DNA of 24,334 bases from an uncultured Lachnospiraceae bacterium (GCA_902773445.1 CACYEU010000197.1:1-24334); one strand, 5' to 3'. Positions 14,466 to 22,276 are shown, counted from the stretch's first letter. The notes: generated by a model not told the origin, from the sequence alone. Numbers and translations are program-made.

Positions 14466-14600
14466 ATGCAAGGAATCGAACCGCAAGCCCGAGGAGCGAA
14501 AGCGACGAGAGGACGCGCCGGTGACGCGTCCGAGGCGAAGCGCGGCGTGAAAGGCGGCTAGGCCGCCGGCGCGATTCCCGACGGACGACTTTATATTATT
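14466..14600. repeat. GC-rich structured element downstream of ssrA
   Basis: This non-coding stretch is far more GC-rich than its neighbours. An outer 7-bp inverted repeat, GGAATCG (14472-14478) with CGATTCC (14572-14578), bounds it. Inside are perfect stems GGACGCG/CGCGTCC (14511-14517 and 14525-14531) and GGCGGC/GCCGCC (14553-14558 and 14562-14567), small GCGAAAGC and GCGAAGC hairpins, and an imperfect direct repeat starting CCGAGG (14489 and 14530). Its left edge holds GGAATCGAACC (14472-14482), the exact reverse complement of the tmRNA T-arm core. An A/T-rich tail (TTTATATTATTTT) follows. It looks like a mobile or structured repeat; no family could be assigned. The gap continues as ordinary promoter DNA to 14685. 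Confidence 0.55.
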
Positions 14601-14615
14601 TTACATTGCAGAAGA

Positions 14616-14644
14616 TTGCGCCTGTTGGTAGAATCAAGTATAAT
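14616..14644 (+). promoter_or_regulatory. Sigma-A-type promoter for the ATP-grasp operon
   Basis: A TTGCGC -35 box and a perfect TATAAT -10 box are separated by 17 bp. The predicted start lies about 35 nt before the ATP-grasp start codon, which has an AAAGGAG SD. It lies just after the GC-rich element and probably drives the following four genes. Confidence 0.75.
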
Positions 14645-14685
14645 AAACGCTCGGATATGTAAATCTGACCGGAAAGGAGATTCCT

Positions 14686-15879
14686 ATGAATTTCATCTTT
14701 ATATCACCGAATTTTCCACACACATACTGGCATTTTTGCGATTGTCTGAAGAGAAACGGCGCCAATGTCCTCGGAATCGGCGACTGCCCGTTCGACGATC
14801 TTGAACCCGACCTCAGGAACTCTCTGACGGAGTATTACAAAGTTGACAGCATGGAAAACTATGACAGCATGTACAGAGCTGTCGCTTTCTTTGCTTTCAA
14901 GTACGGCAGGATCGACTGGCTTGAGTCGAACAATGAATACTGGCTGGAGCAGGATGCGCAGCTTCGAAAGGATTTCAATATAACTTCCGGTGTACAGCCG
15001 GATGAACTGGCTCTTTGGAAGAGCAAATCCGCAATGAAGCCGGTCTACAAGGAAGCCGGCATACCTACTGCGCGCAATCATAAGATCACTGACATCGACG
15101 CAGCCAGAGCATTTCTTGAAGAGATCGGCGGTTTCCCTGTGATCGTCAAGCCTGACATCGGTGTCGGCGCTGAAGATACCTGGAAGCTTGAAAGCGATGA
15201 AGATCTTCAGAATTTCTTTGACAACAAACCGGATGTGCCGTATGTGATGGAAGAATTCGTCTTTGGAAACATCTACTCGTACGACGCGATCTGCGATTCG
15301 AACGGCGACCCGCTCTTTGAGAACTCATGCTGGTTCCCGCCTTCGGTTGCCGACCTGGTAAACAAGGGCCTTGAACTGACATACTATGCTTTGTTGGATG
15401 TGCCGGAGCAGCTCCGAGAATACGGTAGACGAGCGCTCAAATCATTCAAAGTCCGCAGCCGGTTCGTTCATTTTGAGTTCTTCAGGCTCACACAGGCACG
15501 TAAGAATCTTGGCGAAGTCGGAGATTTTGTCGGACTTGAAGTCAATATGCGGCCGGCCGGAGGGTATACACCCGATATGATGGACTTTGCCCACTCGACT
15601 GATGTCTATCAGATCTACGCTGATATGGTCACAAATGATCAGAGACTGCTGAAAGCTGCCGGTGAGGACAAGTTCTGTGTCTATGCGGCAAAGAAGGATA
15701 TCCATCAGTATGCGCATTCACGTCAGGATATCTTTGACAGATACGGAGAGAATATCGTCATGGCAGAGCGCATGCCCGATGTCCTTTCAGGCGCGATGGG
15801 CAACGAAATGTACACTGCTGTGGTCGATACGGAAGAAGAGGTATTTGAATTCGCTGATTTTGTACAGGAGAGAGCATAA
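14686..15879 (+). CDS. ATP-grasp domain protein (carboxylate-amine/thiol ligase-like)
   Basis: A 397-residue cytoplasmic protein with an ATP-grasp fold. ATP-grasp enzymes activate a carboxylate as an acyl-phosphate and join it to an amine or thiol. The N-terminal pre-ATP domain (MNFIFISPNFPHTYWHF) is followed by a phosphate-binding lysine segment GGFPVIVKPDIGVGAEDTW (Lys155), an adenine-contacting VMEEFVFG stretch, and metal-binding GLEVNMRPAGG (Glu285, Asn287). The substrates are unknown. The esterase gene follows after 5 nt. I know of similar ATP-grasp plus esterase neighbours in other Gram-positive genomes but no established pathway. Confidence 0.85.
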   Translation: MNFIFISPNFPHTYWHFCDCLKRNGANVLGIGDCPFDDLEPDLRNSLTEYYKVDSMENYDSMYRAVAFFAFKYGRIDWLESNNEYWLEQDAQLRKDFNITSGVQPDELALWKSKSAMKPVYKEAGIPTARNHKITDIDAARAFLEEIGGFPVIVKPDIGVGAEDTWKLESDEDLQNFFDNKPDVPYVMEEFVFGNIYSYDAICDSNGDPLFENSCWFPPSVADLVNKGLELTYYALLDVPEQLREYGRRALKSFKVRSRFVHFEFFRLTQARKNLGEVGDFVGLEVNMRPAGGYTPDMMDFAHSTDVYQIYADMVTNDQRLLKAAGEDKFCVYAAKKDIHQYAHSRQDIFDRYGENIVMAERMPDVLSGAMGNEMYTAVVDTEEEVFEFADFVQERA

Positions 15880-15884
15880 ACAGT

Positions 15885-16622
15885 ATGGAAGAGAGATATG
15901 AAGTAAGATACAGTGAGAAACTCGGGCGTGAGATGGGGCATGCGGTATTCGGGCATGCCGGCAAGCTTTGCCTCGCATTCCCGCCGCAGAACGGACACAC
16001 ATGGGATTTCAGAAACTTCGGCATGGTGGAGACCGTAAAGCCATGGATCGAAGCGGGAAAGATCAGAATCATATGTCCGGATGCCATTGACGAGGAATCG
16101 TGGTCGGACAAGAACGGAGACGGCAGATACAGGGCCGAAATGCAGGAGAAATGGTTCAGCTATGTCATTGAAGAACTGATCCCGGAGTATCTTGAGTGGG
16201 GAGAGAAAGCGATGGCGACCGGATGCAGTATGGGCGGCCTGCACGCAGCCAATTTCTTTTTCAGAAGACCGGATGTCATTGATACGCTGATCTCTTTAAG
16301 CGGTGTCTTTGATGCATCCTATTTCTTCGGAGATTATATGGATGATATCGTCTACAATAATTCACCGGTCCATTTCATTCCCAATATGCCCGATGATCAT
16401 CCGTGGCTCGATCTCTACAGACAGAGTACGATCATATTCTGCTGCGGTCAGGGAGCGTGGGAGGATAAGATGCGGGTCGACTCAGCCGAGCTCGACCGGA
16501 TCCTCACGGCCAAGAATGTGCCGCACTGGGCCGATTTCTGGGGATTTGATGTCAATCACGACTGGCCCTGGTGGCAGAAACAGCTGCCGTATTTCATGGG
16601 GCACGTGCTGGGCAATCCGTAA
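15885..16622 (+). CDS. Esterase-family alpha/beta hydrolase
   Basis: A 245-residue protein of the putative esterase family (esterase D-like alpha/beta hydrolase). The nucleophile elbow is GCSMGG with Ser115; a late histidine (DVNHDWPWW, His225) and an acidic residue in the GQGAWED segment (about 193-194) complete a likely triad. No signal peptide is seen, so it is probably cytoplasmic. It begins 5 nt after the ATP-grasp gene, whose last codons carry its GGAGAG SD. The pairing suggests one enzyme makes, and the other breaks or transfers, an acyl bond; the substrate is unknown. Confidence 0.85.
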   Translation: MEERYEVRYSEKLGREMGHAVFGHAGKLCLAFPPQNGHTWDFRNFGMVETVKPWIEAGKIRIICPDAIDEESWSDKNGDGRYRAEMQEKWFSYVIEELIPEYLEWGEKAMATGCSMGGLHAANFFFRRPDVIDTLISLSGVFDASYFFGDYMDDIVYNNSPVHFIPNMPDDHPWLDLYRQSTIIFCCGQGAWEDKMRVDSAELDRILTAKNVPHWADFWGFDVNHDWPWWQKQLPYFMGHVLGNP

Positions 16623-16669
16623 AGAACGGGTCTCATCCATTCGGATAAATAATTATAAGGGGTTTTCAT

Positions 16670-17284
16670 ATGAGCAGGCGTTACAGGAGAAAGAGGCATC
16701 TTTTTCTTAAGTTCATATTGGTGATTTTACTGCTGGGAATGCTCGGAGCATTTCTGTATGTCAGGTATTATCCCGGCGGATCTGTCTACAAACTGAAAGA
16801 GAACGCAAAAAAAGCAGAACAGCTGATTGAGAGCGGAGCTTCAGATCTGAAAGAGGCTGCCGGCAGAAAACTGGCAGAACAGAAAGAGAAGACACCCAAT
16901 AATCGTCTCGAGTCAGCGGATGACATCAATCTGCGAAGCGGGGGCGACGGCTATTACTATTTCACTTATAACGGTGAAGACTACAGAGCGCTTTATTCAT
17001 ACAGTACATGGACGATCTACAATTCCTATAAAATCACAAACAAGCACGATATAAAGATCATCTGTCAGGCGCTGATCGATGTGCATCCGGTGCCGAGCCG
17101 TGACTGGCAGTCATACCGGACAGCCGATGACATGGCTTATGAATGGGATCAGCACAACAAGATCTACCTGATCGCACCGGAAGGGAGCCGTACGAAAGAA
17201 CGGACCAGAAATGTCGATCTCGATCCGGAAGACCAGGGTAAGAGTTATAAGGACCTGTATGATGAGAATCTGGGAAACAGGTAG
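16670..17284 (+). CDS. Small membrane-anchored protein of unknown function
   Basis: I do not recognise a family. The 204-residue product has a very basic N-terminus (MSRRYRRKRHLF), one hydrophobic helix (about residues 12-31), a charged and probably helical segment (about 40-78), then a Tyr-rich globular region (GDGYYYFTYNGEDYRALYSYSTW) and an acidic C-terminal tail. By the positive-inside rule, the C-terminal domain should lie outside the membrane. The start follows AAGGGG. It sits in the putative operon between the esterase and the sugar kinase (6-nt gap to the latter). Confidence 0.7.
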   Translation: MSRRYRRKRHLFLKFILVILLLGMLGAFLYVRYYPGGSVYKLKENAKKAEQLIESGASDLKEAAGRKLAEQKEKTPNNRLESADDINLRSGGDGYYYFTYNGEDYRALYSYSTWTIYNSYKITNKHDIKIICQALIDVHPVPSRDWQSYRTADDMAYEWDQHNKIYLIAPEGSRTKERTRNVDLDPEDQGKSYKDLYDENLGNR

Positions 17285-17290
17285 ATATAC

Positions 17291-18418
17291 ATGAACCGAA
17301 AAGTCATCGCAGCAGGACATATTTGTCTGGATATCACACCGGCCTTCACTCATGTGAAGGCCCGGACTGTCAATGAGATCTTGCAGCCCGGACATCTGAC
17401 TGAAGTCGGGGCCGCGGACGTTCATACCGGCGGATCGGCAGCCAACACAGGTCTGGCATTGAAGTTTTTCGGGATCGATGTGACTTTGGCCGGGAAGATC
17501 GGAAACGACATATTCGGTGATATGATCCTGAAGATTCTGGAGCAATATCATGCGGATGCATATATGAGCCGCACGGACAGAGAAAGCACCTCGTACTCGA
17601 TCGTCGTGGCACCCGCAGGGATCGACCGGATGTTCCTTCACAATCCGGGCGCCAATGATTTATTTACTCATGAAGACATCCCGCAAAGGCTCTTGGAGGA
17701 TGCGGATCTGTTTCATTTCGGATATCCGACACAGATGCGCGCGATGTTTGTCGATAACGGCCGCGGGCTGATCGATCTTCTGAAGCGCGTTCACCGGGCA
17801 GGTGCCGCCGTCTCACTGGACACATCAGTTGTCGATCCGCTGTCAGAAGCGGGACAGCAGAACTGGTATGGTATCCTTGAGAAAGCGCTTCCGTATGTTG
17901 ATATCTTTGCTCCGAGCATTGAAGAGCTCTGCTTCATGCTGGACCGTGAGCGTCTTGAGCGATGGAACGAACAAGCCGGCGGCGGAGATATTACGATGAT
18001 TCCTGATCTCGAGAAAGATATTGTTCCTCTTGCGGATCAATGCCTGAAGATGGGAGCAGGAATCGTCCTTGTCAAATGCGGTGTCAAAGGGTTGTACTGC
18101 AGTGCGGCCGGCAAAGAGCGTTTAGCCGGTCTGACAGGCAAGATCGGGATCGATCCGCTGAAATGGGACCATTATTCCCATTTTGAAGAAGCCTATGCCG
18201 CGGATACCGTGCTCTCGGCAACCGGGGCGGGTGATACATGTATTGCGGCATTTCTCGCGGCGATGCTTTCGGGTGAGGAACCAGGAGATGCGATGCGTCT
18301 GGCAGCAGGTACCGGAGCTTGCTGTGTGGAGGCATACGACGCTTTGAGCGGATTGAAGGATTTCGATAATCTGAAGGAGAGGATCGCAGCCGGGTGGGAT
18401 AAATATTCGGTCTTGTGA
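17291..18418 (+). CDS. PfkB-family carbohydrate/nucleoside kinase
   Basis: A 375-residue ribokinase-type kinase that would phosphorylate a sugar, sugar acid or nucleoside with ATP in the cytoplasm. The N-terminal substrate lid shows VIAAGHICLDITPAF, the first PfkB signature region is GGSAANTGLALKFFG, and the second signature is ATGAGDTCIAAFLAA with the catalytic Asp in GAGD. It is longer than the usual 300-330 residues, with extra segments near residues 210-240 and 275-300. The substrate cannot be named. It begins 6 nt after the membrane-protein gene; no convincing terminator follows before the next promoter. Confidence 0.88.
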   Translation: MNRKVIAAGHICLDITPAFTHVKARTVNEILQPGHLTEVGAADVHTGGSAANTGLALKFFGIDVTLAGKIGNDIFGDMILKILEQYHADAYMSRTDRESTSYSIVVAPAGIDRMFLHNPGANDLFTHEDIPQRLLEDADLFHFGYPTQMRAMFVDNGRGLIDLLKRVHRAGAAVSLDTSVVDPLSEAGQQNWYGILEKALPYVDIFAPSIEELCFMLDRERLERWNEQAGGGDITMIPDLEKDIVPLADQCLKMGAGIVLVKCGVKGLYCSAAGKERLAGLTGKIGIDPLKWDHYSHFEEAYAADTVLSATGAGDTCIAAFLAAMLSGEEPGDAMRLAAGTGACCVEAYDALSGLKDFDNLKERIAAGWDKYSVL

Positions 18419-18433
18419 TCGTTTTTTCTTTAC

Positions 18434-18462
18434 TTGAATACTTTAGTATGCTACTATAGTAT
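18434..18462 (+). promoter_or_regulatory. Candidate promoter for the amino-acid ABC transporter
   Basis: TTGAAT and TAGTAT are separated by 17 bp; an alternative -10, TATAGT, overlaps at shorter spacing. A small hairpin (GCTAC/GTAGC, 18466-18479) and AT-rich repeats of TAGTAT lie at the expected start of the leader. The binding-protein gene begins about 58 nt further on with a GGAGG SD. Confidence 0.45.
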
Positions 18463-18519
18463 AGTGCTACAGCGGTAGCGCAATACAGAGAGCATATCAA
18501 AGAATGGAGGATACATATT

Positions 18520-19356
18520 ATGAAGAAGGTATTGGCATTTTTACTGGCACTCGCGATGACGACTGTTATGCTGGCCGGCTGCGGCGGATCAGGCTCTGAA
18601 GGCTCAGGAGACGCGTCAGCAGAGAAGTACGGTGAGGGCTGGGAGTTCAAGCACGGATTTGACAGAGACTTCCCGCCGTACTCACATATCGATGACGAAG
18701 GCAAGACGACCGGATTTGACGTCGAACTTGCACAGGCTGTTGCCGATTACTACGGATGGACTTACACCGGTGTGCCGATCAACTGGGATGCCAAGGATGC
18801 CGAGCTCGAGTCCGGCAGTATCGACTGCATCTGGTCAGGATTCACGAAGAGTCCTGCACGTGAGGATAAGTATGCCTGGAGCGAGCCGTACTCGATCAAT
18901 ACGATTAAAATCATGGTTCTCGAGGGTTCCGACATCAAGAGTCTTGACGACCTGAAGGGAAAGAAAGTCGGTGTGCAGGGAAGCACATCAGCTCAGGAAA
19001 TGATGGAGACCCCTGAAGAGGAAGGCGGCTGCAAAGAGCTAGCCGATACATTCGGCGAAATCGTCGTCAGTGATGTTTATACGACTTCGATCAACGATCT
19101 GAAGGCCAAAGCAATTGATGCGATCGCGATCGATGTCACGACAGGTGATTACCAGATGACCAAGGTCGACGGACTTGCATACCTCGATGAAGATGTCTGC
19201 GAGGAAGTTTATGCAATCGGGTTCCGCACCGCTGATACCGAGTTGCGCGACAAGGTCAACGACGCGCTCAAGGCTCTTGCTGAAGACGGAACGATGGATA
19301 AGATCGGCAAGAACTATGAGGAGATCTACGACAACCTGTCCATGATCAACAAATGA
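18520..19356 (+). CDS. Amino-acid ABC transporter substrate-binding lipoprotein
   Basis: A 278-residue periplasmic-binding-protein type 2 (family 3 solute-binding) lipoprotein that would capture a polar amino acid outside the membrane. A lipoprotein signal peptide ends LAGC with lipid-modified Cys21, followed by a Gly/Ser linker. The binding domain shows PPYSHIDDEGKTTGFDVELAQAVA, WDAKDAELESGSIDCIWSGFTK and LKGKKVGVQGSTS, all typical. The ligand cannot be told; the Arg in KSPAREDKYAWSEPY probably contacts a carboxylate. A hairpin separates it from the permease, consistent with higher expression of the binding protein. Confidence 0.92.
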   Translation: MKKVLAFLLALAMTTVMLAGCGGSGSEGSGDASAEKYGEGWEFKHGFDRDFPPYSHIDDEGKTTGFDVELAQAVADYYGWTYTGVPINWDAKDAELESGSIDCIWSGFTKSPAREDKYAWSEPYSINTIKIMVLEGSDIKSLDDLKGKKVGVQGSTSAQEMMETPEEEGGCKELADTFGEIVVSDVYTTSINDLKAKAIDAIAIDVTTGDYQMTKVDGLAYLDEDVCEEVYAIGFRTADTELRDKVNDALKALAEDGTMDKIGKNYEEIYDNLSMINK

Positions 19357-19400
19357 TCATCCGGTCAAGGTGACTGTTTCAGTGATAATTAAGTTAACAA

Positions 19401-19444
19401 CCGCTGCCTGCAGCTCCGGGGGAACAGCAGGCGCGGCTGTTTTA
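19401..19444 (+). terminator. Terminator-like attenuator between binding protein and permease
   Basis: An interrupted stem (CCGC plus GCCTGC pairing with GCAGGC plus GCGG, one bulged T) is followed by a short T-rich tail (TGTTTTA). It lies between the substrate-binding protein and the permease, where partial terminators commonly reduce downstream expression. The short U-tract suggests partial termination. Confidence 0.6.
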
Positions 19445-19472
19445 TGTCAATGATCAGAAAGAGGTATTTGAA

Positions 19473-20120
19473 ATGACCTTTTCGACGATGTTAAAAGTTA
19501 TGTCAGAAGGTATGCTGCGCACCTGCGGGATCTTTTTGCTGACTGTGATCGGTTCGCTTCCGCTCGGTATGATCGTGGCGCTCCTTCGCAAATCGAGATT
19601 CGCAGTGGTCCGTGGGATCATCCGTGTCTATATTTCGGTCATCCGCGGCACACCGCTGATGCTGCAGTTACTGGTCTGGTATTTCGGGCCGTTCTATCTG
19701 TTCGGATGGCCGATCGGCAACTGGCGTTTTCCGGCGCTGATCATCGGTTTTGTCTTCAATTACGCGGCATATTTCGCGGAGATCTACCGGGGAGGTATCG
19801 AGTCGATACCGGTCGGACAGCATGAAGCAGCCGAAGTGCTCGGTTATACGAAGACACAGACGTTTATGAGGATTATTCTGCCTCAGGTCATCAAGACGAT
19901 TCTTCCGTCGGTGACAAATGAGGTCATTACGCTGGTCAAGGATACATCGCTTGCGTTTACATTGGCCTATCAGGAAGTGTTCTCGCTGTCCAAGCAGATA
20001 TCCGCTTCACAGTCATCATTTATGCCGTTTTTGATCGCCGGCATCTTCTACTATGTTGCGAACTTTGTCGTCGCATTTGTCATGGAGCGCTTCGAGAAGG
20101 CGATGAGCTATTACAAGTGA
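19473..20120 (+). CDS. Amino-acid ABC transporter permease (HisM/GlnP type)
   Basis: A 215-residue membrane permease of the polar amino-acid importer family, with about five hydrophobic helices. The N-terminus FSTMLKVMSEGMLRTCGIFLLTV, VIRGTPLMLQLLVWYF and the cytoplasmic EAA loop (EAAEVLGYTKTQTFMRIILPQ), which contacts the ATPase, are all present. A single permease gene suggests a homodimer. It follows the attenuator and precedes the ATPase by 34 nt. Confidence 0.93.
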   Translation: MTFSTMLKVMSEGMLRTCGIFLLTVIGSLPLGMIVALLRKSRFAVVRGIIRVYISVIRGTPLMLQLLVWYFGPFYLFGWPIGNWRFPALIIGFVFNYAAYFAEIYRGGIESIPVGQHEAAEVLGYTKTQTFMRIILPQVIKTILPSVTNEVITLVKDTSLAFTLAYQEVFSLSKQISASQSSFMPFLIAGIFYYVANFVVAFVMERFEKAMSYYK

Positions 20121-20154
20121 TTTCTGCTGACGATGTGTTTGAAAGGATACGATC

Positions 20155-20913
20155 ATGATCATTGAGATGAACAATATCAGAAAACAGTTTGACGACCTGG
20201 AAGTCTTAAAGGATATCAGCTTCGGTGTCGACAGCGGAGAAGTCGTCAGCATTATCGGACCCTCCGGTTCAGGTAAATCGACGCTCCTTCGATGCGCGAC
20301 ATTCCTCGAGACGATCGACGGAGGAGAGATCATTTATCTTGGTGAAAAAGCCGCTCATACAGATGAAAGCGGCCATGCTGTCTATGTTTCCCCGGGTGAA
20401 CTCAAGCATTTCCGCTCGTACTATGGCCTTGTCTTTCAACAGTTCAATCTGTTTCCGCATTACAGTGTGCTGAAGAACCTGACCGACGCGCCGATCCATG
20501 TCCAGCACCGCAGCAAAGAGGAGGCGGAAGAGACAGCGATCGAGCTGCTCGGAAAGATGGGCATCGCCGACAGAGCAGACGCCTATCCCTATCAGCTGTC
20601 AGGAGGTCAGCAGCAGCGTGTCGCGATCGCACGGGCGCTTGCGATGAAACCGCAGATCCTGTTCTTTGACGAACCGACATCCGCCCTGGATCCCGAGCTG
20701 ACCGGAGAAGTGTTAAATGTTATCCGGCAGCTTGCCGAGGAGAAGATGACGATGGTCGTTGTCACACACGAGATGTCGTTTGCCAAGGCAGTCAGCAACC
20801 GTGTGATCTTCATGGACGGCGGTGTGATCGTCGAGCAGGGCGATCCGTCCGAAGTGTTTGACAACCCGAAAGAAGAGAGGACAAAGCAGTTCCTCAGAGT
20901 CTTTGAGCGATAG
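20155..20913 (+). CDS. Amino-acid ABC transporter ATP-binding protein
   Basis: A 252-residue ATPase of the GlnQ/HisP type that powers the importer. Walker A is GPSGSGKST (about residues 35-43), the Q-loop is in VFQQFNLFPH, the signature is LSGGQQQRVAIARAL, and Walker B is ILFFDEPTSALDPE, followed by the H-loop VVVTHEM. A short insertion around residues 63-80 (GEKAAHTDESGHAVYVSPGE) is longer than in the commonest GlnQ proteins. The racemase-like gene follows 22 nt later. Confidence 0.95.
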   Translation: MIIEMNNIRKQFDDLEVLKDISFGVDSGEVVSIIGPSGSGKSTLLRCATFLETIDGGEIIYLGEKAAHTDESGHAVYVSPGELKHFRSYYGLVFQQFNLFPHYSVLKNLTDAPIHVQHRSKEEAEETAIELLGKMGIADRADAYPYQLSGGQQQRVAIARALAMKPQILFFDEPTSALDPELTGEVLNVIRQLAEEKMTMVVVTHEMSFAKAVSNRVIFMDGGVIVEQGDPSEVFDNPKEERTKQFLRVFER

Positions 20914-20935
20914 AATACAGCAGTCAGATCAGGGA

Positions 20936-21811
20936 ATGAGCAACTTAAAGGAATTGAGATACAGCATATTTGATCCGACCGGCAACATCACGGCACTGGT
21001 GGAAACCGATATTGCGGCTGCATACCGCCCTGCGGCAGCAGCTGCGGTCATGGAGCGCCATCCGGAGGTGGAGCAGGTCGGATTTGTGCAGTTCACCGGA
21101 GATAAGGACGTCCAGGTGCGCCTGAACATGGCGGGCGGAGAATTCTGCGGTAATGCTACGATGTCTGCAGCATCGCTGTTCATCATGAGATCCGGTGATC
21201 TGTCGGGGAATGAAAAGCAGAGGACGGTTTATGTCGACGCTTCAGGAGTCGATCAGCCGGTCAGAGTGGATCTGACGAATACAAATGGATCCGGGATATG
21301 TGTCCATATGCCGCAGGCGCTTGGAGTTGAAGAAGCGAGTCTGGCTCCTGACTCCAAAGAACCCGGGAGTCTGATCGGGAAGATGCTGCTCGGAAGCCTG
21401 CCGCTTGTGAGACTGCCGGGCATCTCACATTTGATCATCGAGTCGGACAGCTTTCTGTATTCTATGAAGAACAGCAAAGAGACTGCTGAGAATATTGCAA
21501 GACTGTTCTGCGATGAAAAAAAGGCTGAAGGTCTTGGAATCATGTTTCTTGATCAGATCAGACCTTATGAAGTCTGTGAGCTGACACCGCTTGTCTATGT
21601 GCCAAAGAGCAATACGATTTTCTGGGAACATGCCTGTGCGAGCGGTGCGGCAGCCTGCGCGGCCGAACTGGCCCGCAAGGCCGGGACTCCGGTTGACATT
21701 ACATTCCGTCAGCCCGGAGGAGTTATGAGAGTCTGTTGTGAACCCGGAGGAGAAATCCTTCTGTACGGACAGACAGAACTGACAGGATCAGGAGAATTAA
21801 CTCTGAATTGA
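20936..21811 (+). CDS. DapF-fold amino-acid racemase/epimerase-like protein
   Basis: A 291-residue protein with the two-half diaminopimelate-epimerase fold. Each half supplies a cysteine in a characteristic loop: GGEFCGNATMS (Cys71) and EHACASGAAA (Cys234). Cofactor-independent racemases of this fold use two such cysteines as acid and base. The loops deviate from true DapF (usually MCGNGxR and ACGTGA), so another amino acid is the likelier substrate; the fold family includes the histidine racemase CntK and proline racemase-like enzymes. It lies just after an amino-acid ABC importer. The chosen ATG has only a poor SD (AGGG, very close); a TTG upstream overlapping the ATPase gene is an alternative. 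Confidence 0.82.
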   Translation: MSNLKELRYSIFDPTGNITALVETDIAAAYRPAAAAAVMERHPEVEQVGFVQFTGDKDVQVRLNMAGGEFCGNATMSAASLFIMRSGDLSGNEKQRTVYVDASGVDQPVRVDLTNTNGSGICVHMPQALGVEEASLAPDSKEPGSLIGKMLLGSLPLVRLPGISHLIIESDSFLYSMKNSKETAENIARLFCDEKKAEGLGIMFLDQIRPYEVCELTPLVYVPKSNTIFWEHACASGAAACAAELARKAGTPVDITFRQPGGVMRVCCEPGGEILLYGQTELTGSGELTLN

Positions 21812-21841
21812 TGACAGAGACGGAGGGAGGCGGAAAGAATC

Positions 21842-22243
21842 ATGAAATCGATCAGAATACCGGTCAGAACTTCGGCACATACGCAGATGGTCGATATTAC
21901 CGGGCAGATCCAGAAGGCAGTGACTGAGAGCGGGTTCGAGGATGGTATATGCATCATTTTTGTTCCGCACACGACCGCCGCTGTTACGATCAATGAGAAT
22001 GCTGATCCGGATGTGGTCCGCGATTTCACGACAGAGATCAACAAGATCGTTCCGTGGGAAGACGGATACCACCATTTCGAAGGCAATTCAGCCGCGCACC
22101 TGAAATCAAGCATGATCGGGTTCAGCGAGCAGATCATCGTCGAAAACGGCCGGCTGGTCCTCGGTACATGGCAGGGCATTTATTTCTGTGAGTATGACGG
22201 CCCGCGAAACAGGAATGTGCTGATTAAGATGATTGAAAGCTGA
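21842..22243 (+). CDS. YjbQ/UPF0047 family protein
   Basis: A 133-residue protein of the YjbQ (UPF0047) family, a small trimeric beta-sandwich of poorly defined function; one named activity for the family is a secondary thiamine-phosphate synthase. Signature segments are VPHTTAAVTINENADPDV, HHFEGNSAAHLKSS (clustered histidines, likely metal or ligand site) and LVLGTWQGIYFCEYDGPR. It starts 30 nt after the racemase with a GGAGG SD and is the last gene before a strong terminator, so it probably shares the transcript. Confidence 0.92.
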   Translation: MKSIRIPVRTSAHTQMVDITGQIQKAVTESGFEDGICIIFVPHTTAAVTINENADPDVVRDFTTEINKIVPWEDGYHHFEGNSAAHLKSSMIGFSEQIIVENGRLVLGTWQGIYFCEYDGPRNRNVLIKMIES

Positions 22244-22276
22244 GCCGCGGCATCAGACACACAATACAGTAAGATC

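Noticed and set aside
14472..14482. A minus-strand tRNA gene suggested by the reverse-complement T-arm sequence
   Set aside because: No acceptor stem, anticodon arm or D-arm could be placed around it on the minus strand.
14296..14561. Several short + strand frames across the tmRNA 3' half and the GC-rich element
   Set aside because: They lie within tmRNA and structured DNA, have no plausible RBS, and their products are low-complexity Arg/Ser-rich sequence.
15723..16244. 173-codon minus-strand frame opposite the ATP-grasp and esterase genes
   Set aside because: It is a shadow of two strongly supported + strand genes with catalytic motifs.
18084..18704. Open frame of about 206 codons on the minus strand
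   Set aside because: It overlaps the end of the PfkB gene, the promoter region and the signal peptide of the binding protein, has no RBS or recognisable domain, and is rich in residues typical of antisense shadow frames.
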